Positions 8,723-16,756 of a stretch of 64,000 nt of DNA are shown here, one piece after another (position 1 is the first letter of the stretch; the number at the start of each line of letters is the position of its first letter). The notes below the pieces were generated by a model. It saw only the letters and a list, made by a program, of their open reading frames with translations. It did no database searches and was not told where the DNA came from. The stretch spans positions 48,056-112,055 of the forward strand of contig JAUNOM010000004.1 of assembly GCA_030531085.1 (NCBI GenBank), written 5' to 3'. Made by a program: the position numbers and the translations under genes. This DNA is from Prevotellaceae bacterium. GTDB taxonomy: Bacteria > Bacteroidota > Bacteroidia > Bacteroidales > Bacteroidaceae.

Positions 8723-9358
8723 TTACTCCTGTTCCGGTTCTGGTACTATTATTAACTTATAATCTTTTGTTTCTTTCAGCCTGAGATACTCTTTATATAA
8801 TTTAATACAGGCCCAAGCGTCCGTTGCCGCATATAGTTTCTGTTTATCAGTTAGCACATCGCTTTCCCAATTACTGAGCTGCTCTCGTTTGGATATTCTC
8901 TCGCCAAATAGATTGGCATAGAGTTTAGCCAGACTCTTATCCTCTATACCCAATTCTTTCATGTGTTCCTGCAATTCAAAAAATCCTTGTGGATTGAAAT
9001 TGCCACGTTTATGTAAGGAATTGATATCGTCATGCCATGATAACCCAATCTTTGGTATAACGGTGGTTTCCATTAATCTTATTATAGCAGGACATAGTCC
9101 TATTCGGTTCAGACGAAAAAGAAAACAAATATCTTCTGTACATACCTGCAATAATGCAACCTTATTTTGACGGCCACGTTTAAAGACGGGCTTGGTTTCA
9201 GTGTCAAATCCTAATATATTAGACTTAAGCAAATAATTAACGGCCTTTTCCGCTTCACCTGCAGTCAATATTACAACAATCCTTCCAGGAAAGGTTACTT
9301 TTGGGAGGGTAGGGATGAGTTTCTTATCGTATTTAGAATATAACGTCTTTGTTAGCAT
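8723..9358 (-). CDS. 3'-5' exonuclease domain protein (RNase D-like, DEDDy)
   Basis: The 211-residue protein consists of a single DEDD exonuclease domain. Exo I is FDTET (D52, E54), Exo II is GLSWHDDINSL, and Exo III is YAATDAWACIKLY, the DEDDy form. There is no HRDC domain, so it is shorter than true RNase D and closer to the Bacteroidetes '3'-5' exonuclease domain-containing protein 2' group. It probably trims 3' ends of RNA or DNA; the substrate is unknown. It begins 9 bases after the M48 protease gene, suggesting cotranscription. Confidence 0.87.
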   Translation of the reverse strand: MLTKTLYSKYDKKLIPTLPKVTFPGRIVVILTAGEAEKAVNYLLKSNILGFDTETKPVFKRGRQNKVALLQVCTEDICFLFRLNRIGLCPAIIRLMETTVIPKIGLSWHDDINSLHKRGNFNPQGFFELQEHMKELGIEDKSLAKLYANLFGERISKREQLSNWESDVLTDKQKLYAATDAWACIKLYKEYLRLKETKDYKLIIVPEPEQE

Positions 9359-9367
9359 AGTATATAG

Positions 9368-10378
9368 TTAAAATTGCTCTAAGATGGCAATGCGTTTACG
9401 CGTGTCAGGGTGAGTGCTGAACATATTGTTTATGAATCCCATTACACCCGAAGTTAAACTCTGTGGATGAATGATGAACATTTGTGCCACATCATCACGA
9501 TGAATTCCCTGTAACCCAGGGTCATTGGATATTTTCTTTAATGCGGAAGCTAAAGCCAAAGGGCTTCCGCATAATTCTGCACCACCGGCATCTGCCATAT
9601 ATTCGCGTTTGCGACTGATAGCAAAGCGAGTAAGTAATGTAAATATGTATGCAATAGCGCAACAGATAACTCCTACGAACATTACCACAATCATGCTTAC
9701 ATGATTGTCACCTTCTTTGTCATTTCGTCGGGAAGAATACATTCCACCAAAAAACATTGAGTTATACAACATTTGCATAATAAGACTCATGACTGTTGAA
9801 ATGATGCCAACAAATATAATGCTTGTAATCAGTAGTCTTGTATCATGATTACGGATATGTGTAAGTTCGTGGCCTATCACTCCTGCCAATTCATCGTCAT
9901 TCAGCAGTTGCAGTAATCCTGTTGTCACTGTAACTGTATATGTCTTTGTGTTTATTCCACTTGCAAAGGCATTTAGTTGCGGATCGTTGATAATGTTTAT
10001 CTTTGGCATATCCATTCCGCATGACATACATAGATTCTCAACTATATTGTATACTCTTGGATTATCTTTACGTGCTAAAGGTTGTGCTCCTGTAGCTGAT
10101 TGGATCATGGATGTATTAGCAAAATATGCTATTATGAACCAAATGCCCACCCCTCCAATTATCCATGGTAATGCTTGCATGAAGTGGTAGTTCACTATCA
10201 TTGTGTCCAGTTCATGAACGTACTCCCCGTTTTGATTGTAGTATCCTCCACCAAGATAATTAATAATGGCAAGAAATACCCATACCATTGCAAGGATGAT
10301 ACAAGGAAAGGCAATAAGCAATAATATGCTAAGCCTGTTGTTGCGGTTTATTTGTGTCTGTAGTCCTACGTATTGCAT
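9368..10378 (-). CDS. M48 family membrane metalloprotease (HtpX-like)
   Basis: This 336-residue protein has two N-terminal membrane helices (about 18-42 and 69-88), the zinc motif HELTH at 170-174 within GVIGHELTHIRNHD, a second pair of membrane segments (about 180-205 and 230-250) and the third zinc ligand in REYMADAGG. This is the HtpX layout: an integral inner-membrane protease with a cytosolic active site that degrades misfolded membrane proteins. The preceding gene is lemA, a pairing common in Bacteria. Confidence 0.92.
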   Translation of the reverse strand: MQYVGLQTQINRNNRLSILLLIAFPCIILAMVWVFLAIINYLGGGYYNQNGEYVHELDTMIVNYHFMQALPWIIGGVGIWFIIAYFANTSMIQSATGAQPLARKDNPRVYNIVENLCMSCGMDMPKINIINDPQLNAFASGINTKTYTVTVTTGLLQLLNDDELAGVIGHELTHIRNHDTRLLITSIIFVGIISTVMSLIMQMLYNSMFFGGMYSSRRNDKEGDNHVSMIVVMFVGVICCAIAYIFTLLTRFAISRKREYMADAGGAELCGSPLALASALKKISNDPGLQGIHRDDVAQMFIIHPQSLTSGVMGFINNMFSTHPDTRKRIAILEQF

Positions 10379-10400
10379 TTTATAGCATTTTATAAATATG

Positions 10401-10438
10401 ATTATGTGCTAATCATTATAATTTGATTAGCACATAAT
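10401..10438. terminator. Strong hairpin between lemA and the M48 protease gene
   Basis: ATTATGTGCTAATCA (10401-10415) is perfectly complementary to TGATTAGCACATAAT (10424-10438), a 15-bp stem with an 8-base loop. No clear T-run follows on the minus strand (ATCATATTTATAAAA). It may be a terminator, an mRNA-processing site or a stability element separating lemA from the protease. Confidence 0.55.
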
Positions 10439-10502
10439 AAAGACATACTTTATAACACCAGTATAATCAATATACATTTATATAAAGTCGCTTTAAGTTC
10501 AT

Positions 10503-11066
10503 TTAGAAAGAAATAGTTGGAGCTTTCTCTACAATATCTCTTTCTTCTTTAGCTATTTCAAACATTGGCTCTGTATGGAAGCCAAACATACTTGCGAGTA
10601 TGTTAGCAGGGAAAGATTGTACTGCAGTGTTCAACTCCTTGGTTGACGAATTAAAGAATCTGCGTGTTGCTGCAAGTTTATTCTCAATGTCGGACAATTC
10701 TCCTTGAAGCTGGATGAAGTTTTGGTTTGCCTTTAAGTCAGGATAAGCTTCCATACTTACCTTCAATCCTGCAAGTGCACTTGACAGTTGTGACTCTGCT
10801 GATATCTTGTCATTAATACCAGTAGCGCTCATAGCCGCGGTACGCGCTGCCGTTACCCTTTCCAACAGTTCACGTTCGTGTGTAGCGTACCCTTTTACTG
10901 TTGCTACAAGTTGTGGTACAAGATCGTAACGTTGGCGAAGTTGTACGTCTATATTGGCAAATGCATTCTCGCGATTATTACGCAGATTCACTAAATTGTT
11001 ATATATGCTAACAGCCCAAATGGCTATGATAATAACAACGATTAAAATTATGACTCCTGTACTCAT
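10503..11066 (-). CDS. lemA: LemA family protein
   Basis: The 187-residue protein starts with one membrane helix (GVIILIVVIIIAIWAVSIY). The conserved LemA core NLRNNRENAFANIDVQLRQR then YDLVPQLVATVKGYATHE follows, and the body is helical. Family members are membrane-anchored with a long helical domain; their molecular function is not settled, but they often occur with HtpX-like proteases, as here. It starts 24 bases after the GH43 gene end, on the same strand. Confidence 0.93.
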   Translation of the reverse strand: MSTGVIILIVVIIIAIWAVSIYNNLVNLRNNRENAFANIDVQLRQRYDLVPQLVATVKGYATHERELLERVTAARTAAMSATGINDKISAESQLSSALAGLKVSMEAYPDLKANQNFIQLQGELSDIENKLAATRRFFNSSTKELNTAVQSFPANILASMFGFHTEPMFEIAKEERDIVEKAPTISF

Positions 11067-11089
11067 TCTTTTATAATAAAATTAGTTTC

Positions 11090-13705
11090 TTATTTAATGT
11101 CTCTGTTTATATATTTCTTTCCTTTTATAATCTTGATACCATTGAATTCCTTTCCTACTTCCTGGCCATATATATTGTATACCTTGTTATTGGTTACAGG
11201 CTTTAAAGTATTTCCTGGTTGTTGTATACCTGTAGGAATATTACTACCGTCAATATATGAGCCTTCATTTACAAAGAACAGATTAATGGAAGATGGTGAG
11301 GTCGCTATGGTCTTGGTGTAAGAATACTCATAAACTTTTCCGGTCAGGGTGGTTATTGTGGACTTCATTGTGAAAATTCCTGACGCATTGTACTCCACTG
11401 TCATCTGTACTAACGACTGGTCCATATCCGTTGTGAAAGTATCCCAGTTAAAGTTACTGCTGCATCCGTTGTTACTGCTGCTTGTATTATCCCAATTATC
11501 ACATCTAATGCCGAAGTACTCCGTATAGTCATTACCTCCATGAGTGGTGTTCGCACCATACAGACACCAGTTGTTCCAGTTATTCTTCTTGGAACTATAG
11601 TTGTAGAACTTGAATTCTATGCTTTCTCCTTTGTTCAGACTATAGTCTTTCGTAGAGAAATTAGTCCACCATGCAGAGGTGGTGTTCTTATTTGTAGACA
11701 TAGGATAATAGACAGGTGTCGCTGGCTGTTCTCCTTTCTTCATCGTGTATTTAATATAAGGCCCTGCAGTATAGAAATAGTTTCCACTCTCAAGCTTTAT
11801 ATTAACACTGATCCTATGTCCGTCTTCTGTCGGTGTAAATATACCACTTTCTGAAAGAGTCTCGCTGTCCGGCTCTTTTGTCGTGGTGTTAATTGCTGTA
11901 AATGTTGATATCACATTATCAACAACGGGTGCGCTGCTTGATATTGTGTTTGATGATGTAAGATAATCTGTAACAATACTATTGTATGCAGAAGCCACAG
12001 CAGCCTTTGGGTGATATTTGTAAAGCCACATTGGAACTCCAGTGTTGCTCACTGCGGTGAAACACATTGCAGGCATATCTGTGTATCCGTCAACATTCTG
12101 GTTCATTGCCACTCCATAATAAGTGACACCTCCTATTACAAGCCTTACAAAAGACTTGTTTTCGGCTGTGTATTGCCATGTGCCAGTTCTGTCACCGCTT
12201 ATTTTTCCATCGGCAGTCAGTTTCACTGTCAATGGTGTCGCCTCTGCCATATTAGAGTGGTCAAGTCTATATGGATGGATTAGCAGTTTATATACTCCTG
12301 CAATACTGTCAGCTGAAAAAAGCTGCTTGCTTTCTATTATAGATTGTGTAGTCTGTTTTCCTGTATATTTGAAAGGTGAAGATACCAACCACCCTTTTTC
12401 ATTTACAAATAGCTGTCTTGTACGGACAAGGTGTCCAAATGTGCCATCATTGAATTTCGTATGGTAAACTACGAAAGCGTCACCATCCTTGTCTACGATA
12501 GCAGAATTATGACCTTCAGCGCATTCCCCGACTGTCATTGTACCCCAATTGTTCATAGCGCCAATAATCTTCATGCCTTTATTGGTCCTGGCATTGGGCC
12601 CGTAGTTTAACACGTATGATGTATAGAGGGCTGAATTGCCAGAAGCGTCCACATACGGTCCGTCCGGATTAGAGGAACGGAATATACGCATTTCATAACC
12701 TCCATCAGGATCAAATGCTCCATAACTCATGAATAGATAATAGTAATCTCCAATCTTTTCTATGTAAGAGCCTTCGCCTGACACGTATGCGCCACCTGCA
12801 ATGAGCTTTCCGAAATATGGATCACTCGTATATCCTGTATAACGTGCTCCATTGGGTGCTGTACCAGAGTATGTTGCAGGGGAATATGTGTATGTGTAGT
12901 CACGTAATCCTGTATCCTTGTTCAGCTTTAACATAAATATGCCGCCTGACCAAGAACCGTATGACATCCACAGTTCTCCCTGCTCATCAAAAAACACGCA
13001 AGGGTCAATACAGTTGGGCCACAGGTTTCCCCATGCGTTTGTCCTGTATCGTGCAGGAAGAGAAGTTTGCTCACCCAGTACAAGTTCAAGGTCTGTATCT
13101 TTGTATGAAACACTCTTTTGTGAGTAGGTCTGTCCGTTAAAGCCGCTGAATACTATAGGTCCTTGGTATTTAAACGGGCCTTTAGGGCTATCTGAGGTTA
13201 ACATGATTATAACAGAGGCCCAATTCTCACCGTTTAAAGACAAATACATACACCATTTGTTCATGTTTGGATTGTATATCATGTCTGGAGCCCACATATT
13301 TCCATTTATCCATTCAGTCTGTGACTTTGTTGAATATGTAGAGCAAAAGGCACCAGCATCAAATGAACCTAACGTCTCTGATGATGTTATGCCATTACGT
13401 GTAACTTGTACTGTATGTGTAGGATTGGAGGCAAAAGCCTTGTCTGTAGAAGTGTTAAATACAGACGAATTGTTTAAGCCTGTAAAAGATACAAGTTGCG
13501 TACTTGAGGCCAAACCCATGTGTGAACCAACGATATAATATGTGTTGTCACTGTGATTGTACACAACAGACGGGTCATGTATGGACACTGCTGTATTATT
13601 ACTTGGCTTATACATATTCTTCATCTCGTTGGCCGTGAGCTTTGTCTGCGCCATGATGCCGATGGATGCAAAACATGCAAGGGATATTAGTATGTTTTTT
13701 TTCAT
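11090..13705 (-). CDS. Secreted GH43 arabinanase-like glycoside hydrolase
   Basis: This 871-residue protein has a signal peptide (MKKNILISLACFASIGIMAQ). The five-bladed GH43 propeller starts with the catalytic base in SIHDPSVVYN (D44). It continues with LWPNCIDPCVFFDEQGELWM (pKa-modulating Asp) and YVSGEGSYIEKIGDYYYLF (general acid Glu), the arrangement of endo-1,5-alpha-L-arabinanases. Roughly residues 470-560 form the domain that usually follows GH43 arabinanases; the rest is beta-rich. The end VYNIYGQEV...GIKIIKGKKYI resembles the short C-terminal segments of secreted Prevotella proteins and could be a degenerate T9SS sorting signal (inference). Divergent from the GH51 gene, it likely makes arabino-oligosaccharides for that enzyme. 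Confidence 0.88.
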   Translation of the reverse strand: MKKNILISLACFASIGIMAQTKLTANEMKNMYKPSNNTAVSIHDPSVVYNHSDNTYYIVGSHMGLASSTQLVSFTGLNNSSVFNTSTDKAFASNPTHTVQVTRNGITSSETLGSFDAGAFCSTYSTKSQTEWINGNMWAPDMIYNPNMNKWCMYLSLNGENWASVIIMLTSDSPKGPFKYQGPIVFSGFNGQTYSQKSVSYKDTDLELVLGEQTSLPARYRTNAWGNLWPNCIDPCVFFDEQGELWMSYGSWSGGIFMLKLNKDTGLRDYTYTYSPATYSGTAPNGARYTGYTSDPYFGKLIAGGAYVSGEGSYIEKIGDYYYLFMSYGAFDPDGGYEMRIFRSSNPDGPYVDASGNSALYTSYVLNYGPNARTNKGMKIIGAMNNWGTMTVGECAEGHNSAIVDKDGDAFVVYHTKFNDGTFGHLVRTRQLFVNEKGWLVSSPFKYTGKQTTQSIIESKQLFSADSIAGVYKLLIHPYRLDHSNMAEATPLTVKLTADGKISGDRTGTWQYTAENKSFVRLVIGGVTYYGVAMNQNVDGYTDMPAMCFTAVSNTGVPMWLYKYHPKAAVASAYNSIVTDYLTSSNTISSSAPVVDNVISTFTAINTTTKEPDSETLSESGIFTPTEDGHRISVNIKLESGNYFYTAGPYIKYTMKKGEQPATPVYYPMSTNKNTTSAWWTNFSTKDYSLNKGESIEFKFYNYSSKKNNWNNWCLYGANTTHGGNDYTEYFGIRCDNWDNTSSSNNGCSSNFNWDTFTTDMDQSLVQMTVEYNASGIFTMKSTITTLTGKVYEYSYTKTIATSPSSINLFFVNEGSYIDGSNIPTGIQQPGNTLKPVTNNKVYNIYGQEVGKEFNGIKIIKGKKYINRDIK

Positions 13706-13764
13706 AATGTGGAATAAAAAAGTTCAAAAACGCTAAATATATACCATTGTATATAAATCCGCAA

Positions 13765-13796
13765 CAAATTTACGCTTTTTATTCTAAACTGACAAA
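13765..13796 (-). promoter_or_regulatory. Promoter for the GH43 gene
   Basis: On the minus strand TTTG (13793-13796) is followed after exactly 20 bases by TAAATTTG (13765-13772). The predicted start is about 55 bases before the GH43 ATG. Confidence 0.75.
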
Positions 13797-13844
13797 CATT
13801 TCATGTCTTTATTTAATTTTATATGCAAAAAACACTGTCAATGG

Positions 13845-13875
13845 TTGTTAGAATGAAATAAAATCACTAAATTTG
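13845..13875 (+). promoter_or_regulatory. Promoter for the GH51 gene
   Basis: TTG (13845-13847), 20 bases, then TAAATTTG (13868-13875). The -7 box is identical to that of the divergent GH43 promoter. It leaves a leader of about 80 bases before the GH51 ATG. Confidence 0.65.
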
Positions 13876-13962
13876 CCATTAAAATTATGTAAAGCATATC
13901 TGTTATCCGTATATAGATTTACATATAACTAAATATTTCAAACTAACCGAAAATCATTAACA

Positions 13963-15981
13963 ATGAAAAAAAAGCTATTTCTCTCTGCGCTTGCTCTTGC
14001 TGCCACATTATGCGATGCAAACGCTCTGACAAATGAGATGACTGTACAGGCAAACAAGCCTGGTGCACAGGTGCAGAGTACCATGTACGGTATCTTCTTT
14101 GAAGATATCAATTACGCCGCAGACGGTGGACTGTATGCGGAAATGGTAAAGAACCGTTCCTTCGAATTTCCGCAAAACCTTATGGGATGGCGTACGTTTG
14201 GCAATGTACAGCTAAAGGACGATGGACCTTTTGATAAGAATCCTCATTATGTCCGCCTGTCATACGCCGGCCATGCTCATAAACACACTGGCATAGAGAA
14301 TGAAGGCTTCTTCGGCGTTGCCACAAAGAAAGATGCGGCATATCGCTTTAGCGTATGGGCACGATGTCCAGAAGGAGGCAAGAGTGTTCTGCAGGTGCAG
14401 TTCGTTGATAATGCCACTATGGGAGAGAACCAGTGCTACTCTGAAGGCTTTGTGGAAGTCGAGGGTAAGGAGTGGAAGAAATACACTCTTGAGATTGTTG
14501 CGAAAAAGACTATGCCAAAGGCTTCTTTGCGTATTTTCCTTCGTGCTCCAAAAGGGAAAGGCATCAATACTACAGACCTTGAGCACGTTAGTCTGTTCCC
14601 GAAAGACACATGGAAAGGCCGTGAGAATGGTATGCGTAAGGACTTGGCACAGGCTCTTGCAGACCTTAAGCCCGGTGTGTTCCGCTTCCCAGGAGGATGT
14701 ATCGTTGAGGGTACAGACCTCGAGACACGTTATCAATGGAAAAATACTGTCGGACCAGTAGAAAATCGTCCGCTAAACGAGAACCGTTGGGAGTACACTT
14801 TTGCCCACCGCTTCTATCCAGATTATTTCCAATCCTACGGACTAGGCTTCTTTGAGTACTTCCAGTTATGCGAGGACTTCGGCTGTGAGCCACTTCCTGT
14901 GCTTAGCTGTGGCCTTTCATGTCAGTATCAGAATGACATCCGTGATGAGAAAAAGGTTCATGTTGCACTTGAGGATCTTGATTCCTACATCCAGGATGCC
15001 GTTGACCTGATCGAGTTTGCGAATGGTTCTGTTGAGACAAAGTGGGGTAAAGTACGTGCGGATATGGGACATCCGGAACCGTTCAACCTCAAATTTCTCG
15101 GTATTGGTAATGAGCAATGGGATTATAAGGACAATCCTGCCTTTACTGCACGTTTGAAGAAATTCCTCGATGTGTTAAAGAAGAAGCATCCGGAGATTAA
15201 GTATATAGGAACTACAGGACCGGATTCTGAAGGTGATAAGTTTGAGCTTCTGCAACCAAGAATGAAGGAACTGAAGGTTGACCTTTATGATGAGCATTTC
15301 TATCGTAATGAGGCTTGGTTCCTTGACAGTAAGAACCGTCACCGCTATGACAATTATGACCGTAAGGGGCCAAAAGTGTTTGCCGGTGAATACGCGTGTC
15401 ATGGCAGAGGCAAAAAGTGGAACCACTTCAACGCCGCTCTGCTTGAAGCGGCCTTTATGACTGGTATAGAGCGTAATGCAGATGTAGTAAGTATGGCCAC
15501 CTATGCTCCTCTCTTTGCTCATGTGGAAGGATGGCAGTGGCGTCCAGACATGATTTGGTTTGATAACCTTCGTTCTTTCAAGAGCTGTTCATATTATGTT
15601 CAGCAGCTTTATGGCTTATACAAGGGTACAAATGTGCTGCCATTGAGGATGAATGGCAAGGTTGTGGCCGGAGATGAGGATCAGAATGGACTTTTCGCTT
15701 CTTCTGTAGTTGACAAGGCTACTGGCGATATATATATAAAGGTGGTGAATATCAGTAAAGAGTCACAGCCTGTAAAAGTTACACTGAAGGGTGTGAAGAA
15801 GGTCGCTTCGGCAAAGGTCGTAACCTTGAGCAGTACGGATCCTGTCGCTGAGAATACATTGGATAATCCTAATAAGATTATGCCTAAGGAGCAACCGGTA
15901 CAGATGAGTGCGAATATTCTTGAGACAAATGTTCCAGCTTCCACTTTTGCCGTGTATGTTGTTACGCCTGTCAAGAAATAG
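13963..15981 (+). CDS. Secreted GH51 alpha-L-arabinofuranosidase
   Basis: This 672-residue protein has a signal peptide (MKKKLFLSALALAATLCDANA). The N-terminal start of the fold is YGIFFEDINYAADGGLYAEM, followed by an inserted carbohydrate-binding-like region (about 85-210). The (beta/alpha)8 domain carries the acid/base Glu384 in GIGNEQWDY and the nucleophile Glu476 in VFAGEYACHG. The C-terminal beta-domain ends at FAVYVV. It removes terminal arabinofuranosyl groups from arabinan or arabinoxylan. The divergent GH43 arabinanase is the obvious partner; no SusC/SusD or regulator gene is adjacent. Confidence 0.93.
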   Translation: MKKKLFLSALALAATLCDANALTNEMTVQANKPGAQVQSTMYGIFFEDINYAADGGLYAEMVKNRSFEFPQNLMGWRTFGNVQLKDDGPFDKNPHYVRLSYAGHAHKHTGIENEGFFGVATKKDAAYRFSVWARCPEGGKSVLQVQFVDNATMGENQCYSEGFVEVEGKEWKKYTLEIVAKKTMPKASLRIFLRAPKGKGINTTDLEHVSLFPKDTWKGRENGMRKDLAQALADLKPGVFRFPGGCIVEGTDLETRYQWKNTVGPVENRPLNENRWEYTFAHRFYPDYFQSYGLGFFEYFQLCEDFGCEPLPVLSCGLSCQYQNDIRDEKKVHVALEDLDSYIQDAVDLIEFANGSVETKWGKVRADMGHPEPFNLKFLGIGNEQWDYKDNPAFTARLKKFLDVLKKKHPEIKYIGTTGPDSEGDKFELLQPRMKELKVDLYDEHFYRNEAWFLDSKNRHRYDNYDRKGPKVFAGEYACHGRGKKWNHFNAALLEAAFMTGIERNADVVSMATYAPLFAHVEGWQWRPDMIWFDNLRSFKSCSYYVQQLYGLYKGTNVLPLRMNGKVVAGDEDQNGLFASSVVDKATGDIYIKVVNISKESQPVKVTLKGVKKVASAKVVTLSSTDPVAENTLDNPNKIMPKEQPVQMSANILETNVPASTFAVYVVTPVKK

Positions 15982-16014
15982 TATTTGATATTATTACTTG
16001 TTTCAATTAAATAC

Positions 16015-16072
16015 AAAGTGCTATATGTGTATGCTGCAATTAGGAGTGTGGCGATACGTATGGCACTTTTTG
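16015..16072 (+). terminator. Terminator of the GH51 gene
   Basis: AAAGTGCTATATGTGTAT pairs, with a few wobble or bulged positions, with ATACGTATGGCACTTT, and is followed by TTGTTTTG. It lies about 30 bases after the GH51 stop. Confidence 0.65.
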
Positions 16073-16324
16073 TTTTGTGGAGGGAACAAAAACAATATGC
16101 CTGCTCTTATGGAAGAGTTCTTTAAAATTGCATTTAACATTTTTTATTCTGGCAGATAGGCTGTTTCTTGTGTGAAATCAGGATGAAGAAGCTTGTTTGT
16201 AACAGTGCTAAGGATGCATCTTTTCGTATGTGGTATGGTATGAAAGATGTGCCATTCCATTTTTGAGTTTTCTGTGTCTGTAATGTTTTGGTGTGAATAA
16301 CAGAAAAATCGGTATAAATGTAGG

Positions 16325-16411
16325 TGTAATTTGATAGAAATCATGATGTAATCTCTATCAAATTACAGTGCTATTTGATAGAGATTACATTCCAATTTGT
16401 ATCAAATTGGA
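16325..16411. repeat. Palindromic repeat cluster, TGTAATCTCTATC family, copy 1
   Basis: TGTAATCTCTATCAAAT (from 16347) is the reverse complement of ATTTGATAGAGATTACA (16373-16389), forming a near-perfect palindrome over 16347-16389. An imperfect third half-unit, TGTAATTTGATAGAAATCA, lies just upstream (16325-16343). A small palindrome TCCAATTTG-TAT-CAAATTGGA follows at 16391-16411. Half-units recur every 20-25 bases. The same half-unit occurs at 50.0-50.1 kb. Confidence 0.85.
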
Positions 16412-16707
16412 GAGGAAAAGTATTGATTCCGCAATTTGTGGTTGATTTTACAAAAATGGAAAAATGCGGCTTCCTGTTTTTGCCACTTTACAGGCTCTCT
16501 GTGAGGTTTGGCCCTCGTATGGAGTAATTCTCCACAGAGTTCATTTTAAGGCCTTGGAATGGGTTTTCTTTTTTGCGGATATTTTCTTCTCGGTTTTTAT
16601 GGAGGAAAAGTTTAGTTTTATAGCTTTCCTTGAAGATATCCGTAATTCTTAAAATTCTTTTATACTTTAAAAAAATATTAAAAAGAACGCTAATTTGTAA
16701 TCTCTGC

Positions 16708-16738
16708 TTTGCAATTTGAGAAATAATGATTACCTTTG
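16708..16738 (+). promoter_or_regulatory. Promoter for the AAA_14/DUF4143 ATPase gene
   Basis: TTTG (16708-16711), 19 bases, TACCTTTG (16731-16738): an exact match to the Bacteroidetes consensus. The ATG at 16757 would be only about 12 bases from the predicted start. TGTAATCTCT, the core of the repeat family at 16.35 kb, overlaps the region just upstream (16696-16705). Confidence 0.75.
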
Positions 16739-16756
16739 CCATGAAAAACAAAACTC

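Larger units (their letters stand above)
15982..16756. other. Gene-free stretch between GH51 and the AAA ATPase gene
   Basis: I see no credible coding sequence in these 775 bases; the open frames are short and lack family similarity. The stretch holds the GH51 terminator (16015-16072), a palindromic repeat cluster (16325-16411), an AT-rich stretch with T-runs (16540-16680) and the AAA gene promoter (16708-16738). It could be the scar of a decayed gene or an insertion site. Confidence 0.6.

Noticed and set aside
16540-16640. Third, highly decayed 21-bp T-tract array
   Set aside because: TTTTTTGCGGATATTTTC resembles the unit loosely, but no consistent 21-base period could be traced.
16488-16751. 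Small open frames in the 775-base gap (60-90 codons on either strand)
   Set aside because: Low-complexity AT-rich translations with no recognisable domain; one overlaps the AAA gene promoter.
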